Below are positions 16,544 to 24,908 of a DNA stretch of 64,000 nt, in pieces. The translations under genes were made by a program, and so were the position numbers. Source of the stretch: Mogibacterium sp. (GTDB lineage: Bacteria > Bacillota > Clostridia > Peptostreptococcales > Anaerovoracaceae); contig JAFWMD010000072.1 of assembly GCA_017510725.1 (NCBI GenBank), positions 33,123-97,122 on the forward strand. The letters are read 5' to 3'. Below the pieces are notes generated by a model that was not told the origin of the DNA, made no database searches, and saw only the letters and a program-made list of their open reading frames with translations. The first letter of the stretch is position 1. Each line of letters starts with the position of its first letter.

Positions 16544-17395
16544 CTACACGTCTGTCTCTACTGTGTAAGTCAGAACATCCTCGATAACATCTCCGTCTAT
16601 CTGCAGAGCGCATGGCTGATCGAACGTCACCGTTACCTTCTTTCCTGTCTGTACCGTTACCCAGTCCTTCTTCAGCACATGTTCGCCCTTATTGAGCGAA
16701 GGGAATCTCATCAGAGTAACGAGCCTGTTCCTTTTGTACAGTGCAACCACTGATACAGTACCTTCCTCGTTGAAGCGGTCCTGCGCCGGAGCTACCATCA
16801 TGCCTCCGCCATAGAAACGACCCTTCATTGTGGAAGCCATCCAGACATTCTCGAATTTACTTACCTTGCCGTCGACTTCAACGGTCGCCTTCCTGAGCTT
16901 ATAGCTGCCCAGAAGGAGCTTTATGGCTATCTTCGAGTAGCTGACAGGCTTATCGGATGTAGCTCTCTGGATGTCTCCTATCCGGCATGTTTCTCCGTCG
17001 ATGCCGTATCCGATACCGTTTACGAATCTCCTCTGTATACCCTTGACTGTGACCAAAGGCAGGTTCTTAAGGAACGGTCTGAGATCGATTTTTCCGTTTA
17101 CAGCGTATTTTTCATTGTCACGGTAAAAGTCATTGCCGCTGCCGCATTTTACGTAATAAACGGGAATTCTGAGCTCGCAGCCGTATACGTCGTTAGCAAA
17201 GCGGTTCATTGTGCCGTCTCCGCCCGTCAGGATTACTTCGTCATCATCGTTCAGTCCTTCAAAGAAAGCTTTCATGTCACTGATGTCAAGCAGGCTCGTG
17301 AATTCGCATTCAACGTTATTGCCCTCAGCCCACTGCCTGGCATCCTGCTCGCCTTTGGAATTATTGGCTAACGGATTGTAAAGCAGATAAGTCAT
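16544..17395 (-). CDS. Diacylglycerol/lipid kinase family protein
   Basis: A 283-residue lipid kinase of the DagK/sphingosine-kinase-like fold. The nucleotide-binding GGDGTMNRF motif and the preceding YNPLAN start are diagnostic, and KCGSGNDFYRD and GYGIDGETC follow at the expected places. It should transfer phosphate from ATP to diacylglycerol or a related lipid at the membrane. It lies 12 bases upstream of the oxidoreductase gene. It appears to be the first gene of the lipid-related operon, as the M29 aminopeptidase upstream is closed by a terminator. Confidence 0.85.
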   Translation of the reverse strand: MTYLLYNPLANNSKGEQDARQWAEGNNVECEFTSLLDISDMKAFFEGLNDDDEVILTGGDGTMNRFANDVYGCELRIPVYYVKCGSGNDFYRDNEKYAVNGKIDLRPFLKNLPLVTVKGIQRRFVNGIGYGIDGETCRIGDIQRATSDKPVSYSKIAIKLLLGSYKLRKATVEVDGKVSKFENVWMASTMKGRFYGGGMMVAPAQDRFNEEGTVSVVALYKRNRLVTLMRFPSLNKGEHVLKKDWVTVQTGKKVTVTFDQPCALQIDGDVIEDVLTYTVETDV

Positions 17396-17477
17396 GATCC
17401 TCTACCCCCTTTTAAGAAAAAGTCCTCTAATTCTCTTGTTAACAATTGTATCACATGTGCATATCAGAGAATACAGA

Positions 17478-17510
17478 AAAGCCCCTGACCGCCATGGTCA
17501 GAGGCTCTGC
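17478..17510 (-). terminator. Intrinsic terminator after the M29 aminopeptidase
   Basis: A 10-bp stem formed by GCCCCTGACC (17481-17490) and GGTCAGAGGC (17496-17505), with one wobble pair in the minus transcript, encloses five bases and is followed on the minus strand by TTTTCTGT. It lies just past the aminopeptidase stop at 17520. The flanking AGAAAAGC/GCTTTTCT arms extend the stem and could make it bidirectional. Confidence 0.8.
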
Positions 17511-17519
17511 TTTTCTGTT

Positions 17520-18752
17520 TTAGAATGCGAAGTTTCCGTTTACGAATACCGGGATCTCCTTGCCGTCATGTGTGATGCCGATGATCTCAAGATCTTCGGA
17601 ACCGACCATGAAATCGACATGGGTCATCGAGGTGTTAGCGCCAAGTGCCTTCAGCTCTTCCTTAGTCATATTCTCAGCACCCTTTATAAGCGGGTATGCC
17701 TCGCCGAATGCGAAATGGCATGAAGCATTTTCGTCAAACAGTGTGTTGAAGAAAAGCACGCCGCTGTTTGAGATCGGTGAATCGTATGGGACGAGTGCTA
17801 CCTCTCCGAAATACGAAGCGCCTTCGTCTACCGAAATCGCATCCTTCAGGATCTCTTCTCCCTTGTCCGCGTGAGCTTCAACGATCTTTCCGTTCTCGAC
17901 TCTGAAGACGATGCCTTCGATGACAGTTCCGTTGTGGCTGAGAGGCTTTGTGGAAACGATGGTGCCGTTCATGCTGTTTCTGTCAGGAAGCGTGAAGACT
18001 TCTTCGGTAGGCATGTTAGGCGAGAAGATCACTCCCGTGCCTGACTTCTCCGAACCGCCTTCCCAGTAGTGGCCTTCCGGAAGATCGACTGTAACATCGG
18101 TGCCGGCGGAATTCTTATATCTCAGCGTCCTGAAGTTATAGTCATTCAGGATGTCGACATGCTTCTTGAGCTCATCAATGTGATCCTGCCAGCTTCTGAT
18201 CGCGTCGCCGCTGCCGATCCTGCAGCATGCGAGGATCTCTTCCCACATCCTTGCGATGGCTTCTTCTTCGCTTAGTTCCGGGAACACCAGGCGCGACCAT
18301 GCCCTGGATGGTATCGAGCAGATGCTCCATGGAACAGCGCTGCTCATCATTTTTTCGCGATAGTACTCGAGAGCCTTACCGCTGCTGATCTGTGCTCTTC
18401 TGATACGGTCAGGATCGACTCCCTTAAGGCTCTCAGGATCTTCAGCATAGATAGTAAGGAAAGCACAGCCCTCATCGACCAGGCTGTTGGCACGGTCTAC
18501 GACCCACTGGTCGACGCTGTCAAACACATCATCGGCTGCTTTCAGATATTTCATGCGGGTCAGCTCGTCGTCGGTCCAGCGGAACAGGACTTCCCTGCAT
18601 CCTGCTTCATATGCTGCCTCTGCGCAAAGCCTTGCAAAGTCCGCGCATTCTATTTCGCTAGTGATCTGTAATCTCTGTCCCTTCTGAATATTTACACCTG
18701 ATCTGATAACCAGTTCTGCATAATCCCTTTTAAGTTTTTCAAGATCTGCCAT
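17520..18752 (-). CDS. M29 family aminopeptidase
   Basis: A 410-residue metallo-aminopeptidase of the thermophilic aminopeptidase T/AmpS family (M29), full length. Recognisable segments include RWTDDELTRMKY, the glutamates in the VEGIVFRVENGKIVEA region, the SNSGVLFFNTLFDENASCHFAFG block and MTHVDFMVGS near the C-terminus, which together hold the two-metal site. It removes N-terminal residues from short peptides in the cytoplasm. It is monocistronic, framed by its own terminator downstream and a terminator of the small gene at 18878-19255 upstream. Confidence 0.9.
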   Translation of the reverse strand: MADLEKLKRDYAELVIRSGVNIQKGQRLQITSEIECADFARLCAEAAYEAGCREVLFRWTDDELTRMKYLKAADDVFDSVDQWVVDRANSLVDEGCAFLTIYAEDPESLKGVDPDRIRRAQISSGKALEYYREKMMSSAVPWSICSIPSRAWSRLVFPELSEEEAIARMWEEILACCRIGSGDAIRSWQDHIDELKKHVDILNDYNFRTLRYKNSAGTDVTVDLPEGHYWEGGSEKSGTGVIFSPNMPTEEVFTLPDRNSMNGTIVSTKPLSHNGTVIEGIVFRVENGKIVEAHADKGEEILKDAISVDEGASYFGEVALVPYDSPISNSGVLFFNTLFDENASCHFAFGEAYPLIKGAENMTKEELKALGANTSMTHVDFMVGSEDLEIIGITHDGKEIPVFVNGNFAF

Positions 18753-18800
18753 TCTTATTAATGACTCCTTTCAGTGATAGTTGTTATTGCTGTTTCAGCA

Positions 18801-18833
18801 TAAAAAGCGTCCCCGGTTCAGGTGACCGGAGAC
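18801..18833 (-). terminator. Intrinsic terminator after the 125-residue unknown gene
   Basis: Stem GTCCCCGGT (18809-18817) and ACCGGAGAC (18825-18833), nine pairs with one G-T, encloses a seven-base loop; the minus transcript then reads GCTTTTTAT. It lies 45 bases past the stop codon at 18878. Confidence 0.82.
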
Positions 18834-18877
18834 CCTGTCTGAATCCGCATTGATGTTATACTAACGGAGCTGCAGTG

Positions 18878-19255
18878 TCAATCCCACGATTCCGGCTTGA
18901 ACTTGCGGTTCTTCATGTCCTCGAGATATTTTCTGTACGCCTCGGTATCCGATATCCTGATCCTGTTTTTAATAGCCTCTTCAAGGGCTGCAAGCTTGGC
19001 AGGATCATACCTGTCGCCTACGCGCCACTGATATGAATGCGGATACGCGTCATCCTTGTCGAGAACTGTAGGATCCCTGAAGATCATCCTCTCATAATCA
19101 TGATACAGAAGCTCATACTCTGCATTAGGATCCGCAGCGCCTTCAGCTCCCGCTTTCGGTTTTCTGAATTCATTGACGTCAGGTCCTGTGTAGCTGGCGT
19201 CCATAACGATCGTATATTCAAAATCTTTTTCGTTGAAAGTCTTTTTCTTATCCAT
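18878..19255 (-). CDS. Hypothetical protein
   Basis: I do not recognise this 125-residue soluble protein. It is charged, with an early YTIVMDASYTGPD, a central acidic and aromatic stretch (ELLYHDYERMIFRDP), then DDAYPHSYQWRVGDRYDP and a helical basic C-terminus. No membrane segment or cofactor motif is present. The ATG at 19255 lies 8 bases after GAGGG; a TTG two codons upstream is in frame. It sits between a YcxB-like membrane protein and a terminator, probably in the same transcript as the former. Confidence 0.65.
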   Translation of the reverse strand: MDKKKTFNEKDFEYTIVMDASYTGPDVNEFRKPKAGAEGAADPNAEYELLYHDYERMIFRDPTVLDKDDAYPHSYQWRVGDRYDPAKLAALEEAIKNRIRISDTEAYRKYLEDMKNRKFKPESWD

Positions 19256-19316
19256 TTTCAAAACCCTCTTTATATATTCAAACGTGCCCTGCGCACCGTA
19301 CTGTTTCTCTTTATAA

Positions 19317-19850
19317 TTACTTTATTACTGTTACGTTGATGTCGCTGTTTTTGAGATAGTCCATGATCTCCCTTTTGTAATCGTTTGTCACGGAGAGGAC
19401 GATCCCGCTCAGATCCTTTGAGAAGAAGCATGTGGATTCGACAAATGATCTTACAAACGCCACATTGTCCCATGCGAGTCTTACAGCCTGCGCTCCGGTC
19501 TTCTCTATTCCGACTCCGTTCTCATCGATCGTGACTACGGACGGACGGTCATCAGCAAGAAATCCGTCAACCATTTTATACATTCTGAAAAGGATCACGG
19601 CTGTAGCGGCAGCTGCCACTCCTGCAAACACGGCTGTTATTATCCTCGTCGCACTAAATGACACAGTGATGCCGCCGTATACGCTCATGATGCAGATCAG
19701 CAGCATTGCGATCGTAAGAAAGATGTATCTTTTGAAGTTGTCTTTCAGTTTATCCTGAGGTCTGTAAAGCAGCTGTCTGTACTGTGTCAGCACATTAACG
19801 ACCTCTTTATAAAACTGTTTTGTACCTCTCTCTTTTATCTCAATCGTCAT
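19317..19850 (-). CDS. YcxB-like two-helix membrane protein
   Basis: A 177-residue protein with a cytoplasmic N-terminal helix (KQFYKEVVNVLTQYRQLLY), two membrane helices (about 45-65 and 72-92), and a C-terminal beta-rich domain of about 75 residues with VVTIDENGVGIEKT and WDNVAFVRS. This pattern matches the YcxB-like family, whose C-terminal domain resembles a PH fold; the function is unknown. A GGAGGG site precedes the ATG. A possible promoter on the minus strand has -35 TTGAAT (19938-19933) and -10 TATCAT (19916-19911) at 16-base spacing. Confidence 0.7.
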   Translation of the reverse strand: MTIEIKERGTKQFYKEVVNVLTQYRQLLYRPQDKLKDNFKRYIFLTIAMLLICIMSVYGGITVSFSATRIITAVFAGVAAAATAVILFRMYKMVDGFLADDRPSVVTIDENGVGIEKTGAQAVRLAWDNVAFVRSFVESTCFFSKDLSGIVLSVTNDYKREIMDYLKNSDINVTVIK

Positions 19851-20042
19851 TTAAATACCCTCCGCTCAGAGACTGCGTTTCAGTGATGACTGCAGTTCTT
19901 TCAAAGTCCAATGATAACACTTTTCGCGCATGATTCAACCGTCCCTTACAGTTTATTATTATACTTCATGATGCGCTTCAGTATGCGTTCAAATGGTGAA
20001 TATGTACGGTATCTCTGAGAACAGTTTTTTCATTGTATGATG

Positions 20043-20513
20043 TCAGATCGATCTGAGTTCTGCGGTGAATGTTCCGTTTTCGATGTTGAGTACTGCGTAG
20101 CCCGGATAATAACCGTAACCGACTGTTCCCGGATTCAGCAGCGTAATGCCGTCCTTTTCGGACAGATGCTGATAATGCGTATGTCCGAAAAGAGCGATGT
20201 CCGCTCCGGCTTCCTTCGCCTGATAAGTCAGTGTCCTTAAATCATCCTCGTATTTTACGTTGGACAGATGGCCGTGAGTGGCAAATATGATGACGCCTTC
20301 AACGTTGCAGAGTATCAGTCTCTGCAAATCTGAACTGAAGTCGCAGTTGCCTCTTACCGCATAAAACGGAAGATCCGGATAGTGTTCTTCTAGCCTCGCC
20401 AGATCCCTTTCACCGTCTCCGAGGAAGAAGCAGATATCCGGCTTTTCCTGGTCTATCGCAGTTATCATATGACCGACAAGGCCGTGTGAATCAGAAAATA
20501 CACATGCTTTCAT
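20043..20513 (-). CDS. YfcE/MJ0936-type metallophosphoesterase
   Basis: A 156-residue calcineurin-like phosphoesterase. The metal ligands are visible in FSDSHG, GDGE, GNCD, THGH and GHTH, all in the order of the YfcE family, which hydrolyses phosphodiesters with two metal ions. I choose ATG at 20513; a TTG three codons upstream would overlap the AAGGA site. It lies 21 bases after the stop of the Cof-type phosphatase and is probably cotranscribed. The substrate is not known. A second, longer family member is at 29037-29693. Confidence 0.85.
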   Translation of the reverse strand: MKACVFSDSHGLVGHMITAIDQEKPDICFFLGDGERDLARLEEHYPDLPFYAVRGNCDFSSDLQRLILCNVEGVIIFATHGHLSNVKYEDDLRTLTYQAKEAGADIALFGHTHYQHLSEKDGITLLNPGTVGYGYYPGYAVLNIENGTFTAELRSI

Positions 20514-20534
20514 AAGTTGCAAATTCCTTTTTGT

Positions 20535-21362
20535 TTAATCAATGAGCCCGAGTTTTCTGAAAGCCCATTCGATACCGTCGTTATCCGTAGACGGGCAGAT
20601 GATGTCGCTGCGCTCCTTGAGAAAATCGCTTCCGTTCTCCATGCAGACGCTTGTGCCAACGGCTTCTATCATTTCTATGTCGATGTTGCTGTCGCCGAAT
20701 CCGATAGTGTCTGCCATGTCAAAGCCCAGAGCGTCCGCTACCACGCGCACGGCTCTGCCCTTATCGAACTTACGGTTGATTATCTCGCCGAACAGGCAGC
20801 CCGGTTCCGAGAAGGTATGCACTATGAACTGGAGCTCATCTTCCAGTGCTGCTCTTGCAGGACCTATCTGATCCTCGCTCGAGCAGGTAAACACTACCTT
20901 GTAAAGCGGACATCCGTCATATTCTGATAACGGCCTTGGACCGAGCCCTACCCATACGGCTTCTATCATGCTGATCAGGTAGTAATTTCTGTTTCCACTC
21001 TGATCAAGATAGTCCTTAGCACGTTCATCGCTAAAAGCGAAATCTTTTCCTTCTATCGACAGGAATACGCCTTCGTTTGTCATCAGGGTGATCAGCTTAT
21101 CCTGCTGCTCTTCCGTCAGCGGACAGTTATACAAGACCTTATCGCCGGCATAAACATAACCGCCGCAGCTCGCAATGCCGCCGTCAAATCCGTATTTGTG
21201 CAGCGGCTCCAGCATGCCGTAGTTGCGTCCGGAGCACAGAAACACCTTATGCCCCAGCTCGCGGGCTCTTCTGACTGCCCTGACTGCGCTGTCAGGCGGT
21301 ACGTATCCGCCCGGCGGTGTCAGCGTCCCGTCGACATCAAGAAAAATCAATTTACGATCCAT
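20535..21362 (-). CDS. Cof-type HAD-IIB phosphatase
   Basis: A 275-residue HAD phosphatase of the IIB/Cof type. Motif I is FLDVDGTLTPP, motif II is the Ser/Gly of LCSGRNYGM, motif III Lys is in NRKFDKGRAV, and motif IV is GFGDSNIDIEMI. The C2 cap lies between motifs II and III. Members dephosphorylate sugar phosphates or pyridoxal/flavin phosphates. AGAGG precedes the ATG at 21362. It lies 13 bases after the SpoIIE-like phosphatase gene. Confidence 0.87.
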   Translation of the reverse strand: MDRKLIFLDVDGTLTPPGGYVPPDSAVRAVRRARELGHKVFLCSGRNYGMLEPLHKYGFDGGIASCGGYVYAGDKVLYNCPLTEEQQDKLITLMTNEGVFLSIEGKDFAFSDERAKDYLDQSGNRNYYLISMIEAVWVGLGPRPLSEYDGCPLYKVVFTCSSEDQIGPARAALEDELQFIVHTFSEPGCLFGEIINRKFDKGRAVRVVADALGFDMADTIGFGDSNIDIEMIEAVGTSVCMENGSDFLKERSDIICPSTDNDGIEWAFRKLGLID

Positions 21363-21375
21363 TATTTACCTCTTT

Positions 21376-23028
21376 TTATTTATCATCCGGCTTCTCTGAT
21401 AACTCAGGACCTCTGTACTCCAGACACATCATGGTCAGATCATCAAACGGTTCTGCGTCTCCGACAAATTCATCAACCGCCTTTCTGACATTCTTAAGTA
21501 TCTGCTCCGGACCTGCCGCCGGTTCAATGTTGAGCGCATCTGCCATTCTGTCTGTTCCGAACATATTATCGTCCTTATCGGTCGCTTCAGGCACTCCGTC
21601 AGTGTAAAGGAACAGCTTATCGCCCTTGTTGAGCTGCATTTCGAAGTTTTTGTACCTGACACCTTCCATGCCGCCAACAACAAATCCATGTTTTTCTTTC
21701 ACGATCTCAAAGACCTTGTTGTTTCTGTATACTGTATGATCCTCATGACCCGCGTTGGCATAGATAAGATGTCCTGTAGAGACCTCCAGAATGCCAAGCC
21801 AAACAGTCACGAACATCTCCGCCTTATTGTGTTCACAGTGCCGCTCATTTACAAAGCTCAGTATCTCTGCCGGCGTGCCGCCGATCTTTGTCCTTTCTGT
21901 AATCAGTATGTTTGTTACCATCATGAACAAAGCGCCAGGTATGCCCTTGCCGGATACATCAGCCATCACCAGAGCAAGGTGGTCATCGTCAATAAAGAAG
22001 AAGTTGTAGAAGTCTCCGCCGACTCCTCTGGCCGGATCCATTGAAGCATAGATGTCAAATTCGTGACGATCAGGGAACGGCGGAAAGACCGCAGGCAAGG
22101 CATCATTCTGTATCTGTGCAGCGATCGAGATCTCTGCTCCAATCCTCTCCTTCTCTGCTGTAACGGCAGTCAGGTTTTTGATGTAGCTGGTCATCTCAGT
22201 TTCCATGAAGTCTATGGATCCTGCAAGATTCTTCAGTACTTCATACCTGCTTATCTCACCCAGCGGCTCACTTTTGGTATTCTCCTTCGCAAAGCGTGAT
22301 GCCTCTTTTGAAACCTTTTCAACAGGGTTGATGATCGATTTATTGATAAACCTTGTTGCAAGAATGCATACCAGTATCTCTATCAGGGCAACACCGACAA
22401 AGATCATCATCAGATATGGCAAAAGGGCCTGTATCATTTCCCTTATCGGACGCTGTATGCAGAGCAGCGCCGTTACCGTTCCTTCTGAATCTTTAACAGG
22501 AACCATTGTCGTCATATGCGGATGCGATCCGTCGCCGGGATCCGTACGAAAAACAGTTTCACATTCCGAATGCTGCTCATATATCGCTTTGTACTTGTCA
22601 CGGTACTCATCGTTCGTGGTATCCCTTTTATGTCCGACTTCCCATTCAGTGTATTCTTAGTCATCCACGCTGTTGTTTACGGAATTGAAGACGGATTCAA
22701 AGCTGCCGTAATCACTCGTATCGACTTTTATCACGTAAATCAGGGAAACATTCATCCTCTGACATGTGACATCCATTCTCCTTTTGGCAGCATCATACTC
22801 TTCCTGCTCCTCGCCGGCGAGATACTCATCGATATGATCACCGTTCACAATTGCCGCTGCCGAATCAGCCATATGATGCGTAACCGAAGTATATTCTTCC
22901 TTGAATGCATCGGTAAAGATATTGTATCCAATGACATAGACAACAGTCGCAAACATCAGGATCAGGAAGATCAGACCACCGATGATATCTGCTTTCATAT
23001 TGGAACGCAGCTTTTTTATGCTTTTCAT
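21376..23028 (-). pseudogene. Membrane SpoIIE/RsbU-type PP2C phosphatase interrupted by an in-frame TAA
   Basis: One frame from ATG 23028 (with an AGGAGA site) to 21376 encodes a 550-codon sensor phosphatase: helix about 15-37, an outer sensor domain, a second helix, a HAMP region (RFINKSIINPVEKVS), a coiled coil and a PP2C-type domain (PARGVGGDFYNFFFIDD, VMADVSGKGIPGALFM, GDKLFLYTDGVPEA, FDDLTMMCLEY). A single TAA at 22659-22657, after VNNSVDD, splits it; the frame on both sides is otherwise open and the sensor continues directly beyond it (EYTEWEVGHKRDT). The phosphatase half (from ATG 22515) lacks the first helix. It may be a recent nonsense mutation, a sequencing error or readthrough. Confidence 0.85.
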
Positions 23029-23073
23029 AGGTTCTCCTGTATTGCTGAATACGGCAGCGGTGCTTAGGGCAGT

Positions 23074-23715
23074 TTAATTAATCTCTGAATCAGAACAGCT
23101 GACCCGGCAGTTAAGCTTTTCCTTAGGCGGAAAGGCTTTGTCAAACTCTTCGACATCAGTATCTTCCACGTAGTATCCCTGTGGCGTCTGATAAATGCCG
23201 GTAATATCATCAAGATATCCCGGGATCAGTTCCCTGCACAGGAAGAATGAATCATCAGCGTCTTCAGGCAGGTCGTGATACCTGATGCCGAACTTCCGTG
23301 CATATCCGAATCCGCTCTTTCCGTAGAAGTCTATGTTGCCTTCAAACAGAACAGCGCCGAAGCCCAGCTCTGCAGCTTTTTCCAGCGAATAGTCAAGCAG
23401 CCTCTTTCCGTAACCTTTGCGTTTTAACTCCGGTGTGATGCATATAGGCCCCATCGTAAGGACCTCAACATCTCTGCCGTCATCAGCATTGATCACGGTC
23501 TTCATGAACATGTTCTGGCCTATCAGTACACCATCTTTTTCCATCACGAAATCGAGCTCCTTCACAAACGCCGGATCATCACGCAGCACATGAATAACAT
23601 AGTGCTCGCTGCAGCCCGGACGATAAACGTTCCAGAACGACTCTCTTATAAGGTTCTCGACCTCTCTGTATTCGCCTTTATTTTCAAAACGTATGATAAC
23701 GTCGTTTCTATTCAT
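23074..23715 (-). CDS. GNAT family N-acetyltransferase
   Basis: A 213-residue acetyltransferase. The acetyl-CoA site is recognisable as VLTMGPICITPELKRKGYGKRLLDYSLEKA, with the pyrophosphate loop R/KRKGYGK, and the fold runs on through GFGAVLFEGNIDFYGKSGF. It resembles the YhbS-like branch. I choose ATG 23715, which follows a perfect AGGAGG; the frame is open further upstream to 23865 but that part overlaps a strong hairpin. The acceptor substrate is unknown. Confidence 0.85.
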   Translation of the reverse strand: MNRNDVIIRFENKGEYREVENLIRESFWNVYRPGCSEHYVIHVLRDDPAFVKELDFVMEKDGVLIGQNMFMKTVINADDGRDVEVLTMGPICITPELKRKGYGKRLLDYSLEKAAELGFGAVLFEGNIDFYGKSGFGYARKFGIRYHDLPEDADDSFFLCRELIPGYLDDITGIYQTPQGYYVEDTDVEEFDKAFPPKEKLNCRVSCSDSEIN

Positions 23716-23740
23716 TGTTTTACCTCCTGAAAATTGTCGA

Positions 23741-23800
23741 CTGCAATTGCCTTTCAGCGGGAGGTTTGTAAGATCGCCTGCAAACCTCCCGGTCAGCTGA
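23741..23800 (-). promoter_or_regulatory. Hairpin leader upstream of the GNAT gene
   Basis: An 11-bp perfect stem CGGGAGGTTTG/CAAACCTCCCG with a 12-base loop lies between a TATAAT-rich promoter region (about 23850-23875) and the GNAT ribosome site. Outer arms ATTGTC and GACAAT flank it and could extend the structure. No T-run follows, so it is not a classic terminator. An AAAAGGAG lies 5' of it and could start a short leader peptide from TTG. Leader control of the GNAT gene is an inference. Confidence 0.45.
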
Positions 23801-23883
23801 CAATCTCCAGTGTGTAGTTCTTTCTCAAAAAGCACTCTCCTTTTAAGTAAAACATTATATTGCAATTATAGCATTTTAATCTG

Positions 23884-24864
23884 TTATTGCAGTTTTTTCC
23901 GCAGTTCGGCGGAGATTTTTTTGTAAAGCGGCAGGCTTACGCCGTACTTCTCCCCCATTCTCACGACTTCATAGATCAGACCTTCTATCTCAGAGTCTTT
24001 CCCTGCAGCTATGTCGCGCTGCAGTGATGTAGTCATATCGGGTGAAAGACCGGCTGTTATGTCCAGATTTACAGGGACTATATCCTCTTCGAACCCGATA
24101 CCCATGGCCTCAGCCAGATCGGATATCTCTCTGATAAGTCCGGCAAAGCAGTTTCTTATTTCTCCTGGCTGCTGAACTGCTCCTACAGGCACATCGTAGT
24201 AAAGACCACACGCTCCCTGCGGAGATACATATGAGAACTTCCTCAGGCAGTCTCTTTCTATGTTGTCTGATAGGATGCCCTCAATGCGGCTGCTGCAAAG
24301 ATCGTCACGTATACTCTCCATGAGAGGTCTGAGCTTTTCATCGAGATGCTTCTGGTCTTTACGCAAGCCGAATACAACTCTCATGATGGTGCCTTTCATC
24401 AGGATGTGCCCTGGCTCCGTTATCTCTGATGCAACATAAATACAGCCATCGGTCACAGTCACGTCTGTCAGGCTCTTCTGCATATGTGAGCCGGTACCGA
24501 AAATATTAAGGATCGGTATAACCAATGTCTCCGGGCATGCGGCTGCCTTTATGAAAGGAATCGTATCATCCACGGAATAGCCTTTGACACATACAAAAAT
24601 CACATCCGGTGCGGAGTATTCTCCGGCCAGCTTTGCCGCTTCGGCTCTTTCGAGGTATTCCTCTGTTGTGAATGTGCTGACAGGATCTACGACGAATTCA
24701 CCGTCAGGACGGCTCACTCTGAGGCCGTTTTCTCTCATAGCAGCAAGATGCCGCCCTCTCGCAATGAATGTGACATCATGTCCGGCATGAGCCATGTGTG
24801 AGCCTATCGCTCCGCCGGTGCCGCCGGCGCCTATTACCAGATACCTGAGTCTTTCTTTTTTCAT
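23884..24864 (-). CDS. Ketopantoate reductase family protein
   Basis: A 326-residue NADP-dependent oxidoreductase of the PanE/ApbA family. The Rossmann motif is VIGAGGTGGAIGSHMA, the DVIFVCVKGY segment contains the catalytic-site Lys, and the C-terminal helical domain includes YYDVPVG and the SLQRDIAAGKDSEI motif typical of the family. It may make pantoate for coenzyme A, but no other pantothenate genes are near and many family members have other substrates. The ATG at 24864 has an AAGGA site. Confidence 0.8.
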   Translation of the reverse strand: MKKERLRYLVIGAGGTGGAIGSHMAHAGHDVTFIARGRHLAAMRENGLRVSRPDGEFVVDPVSTFTTEEYLERAEAAKLAGEYSAPDVIFVCVKGYSVDDTIPFIKAAACPETLVIPILNIFGTGSHMQKSLTDVTVTDGCIYVASEITEPGHILMKGTIMRVVFGLRKDQKHLDEKLRPLMESIRDDLCSSRIEGILSDNIERDCLRKFSYVSPQGACGLYYDVPVGAVQQPGEIRNCFAGLIREISDLAEAMGIGFEEDIVPVNLDITAGLSPDMTTSLQRDIAAGKDSEIEGLIYEVVRMGEKYGVSLPLYKKISAELRKKLQ

Positions 24865-24908
24865 CTGTATCCTTATCCCTTTTTTTATTTATAAGTATTA
24901 TGCGTGCT

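Noticed and set aside
15911-16753. 280-codon plus-strand frame
   Set aside because: It lies opposite the CrtI-like oxidoreductase and the end of the lipid kinase and shows no protein family pattern.
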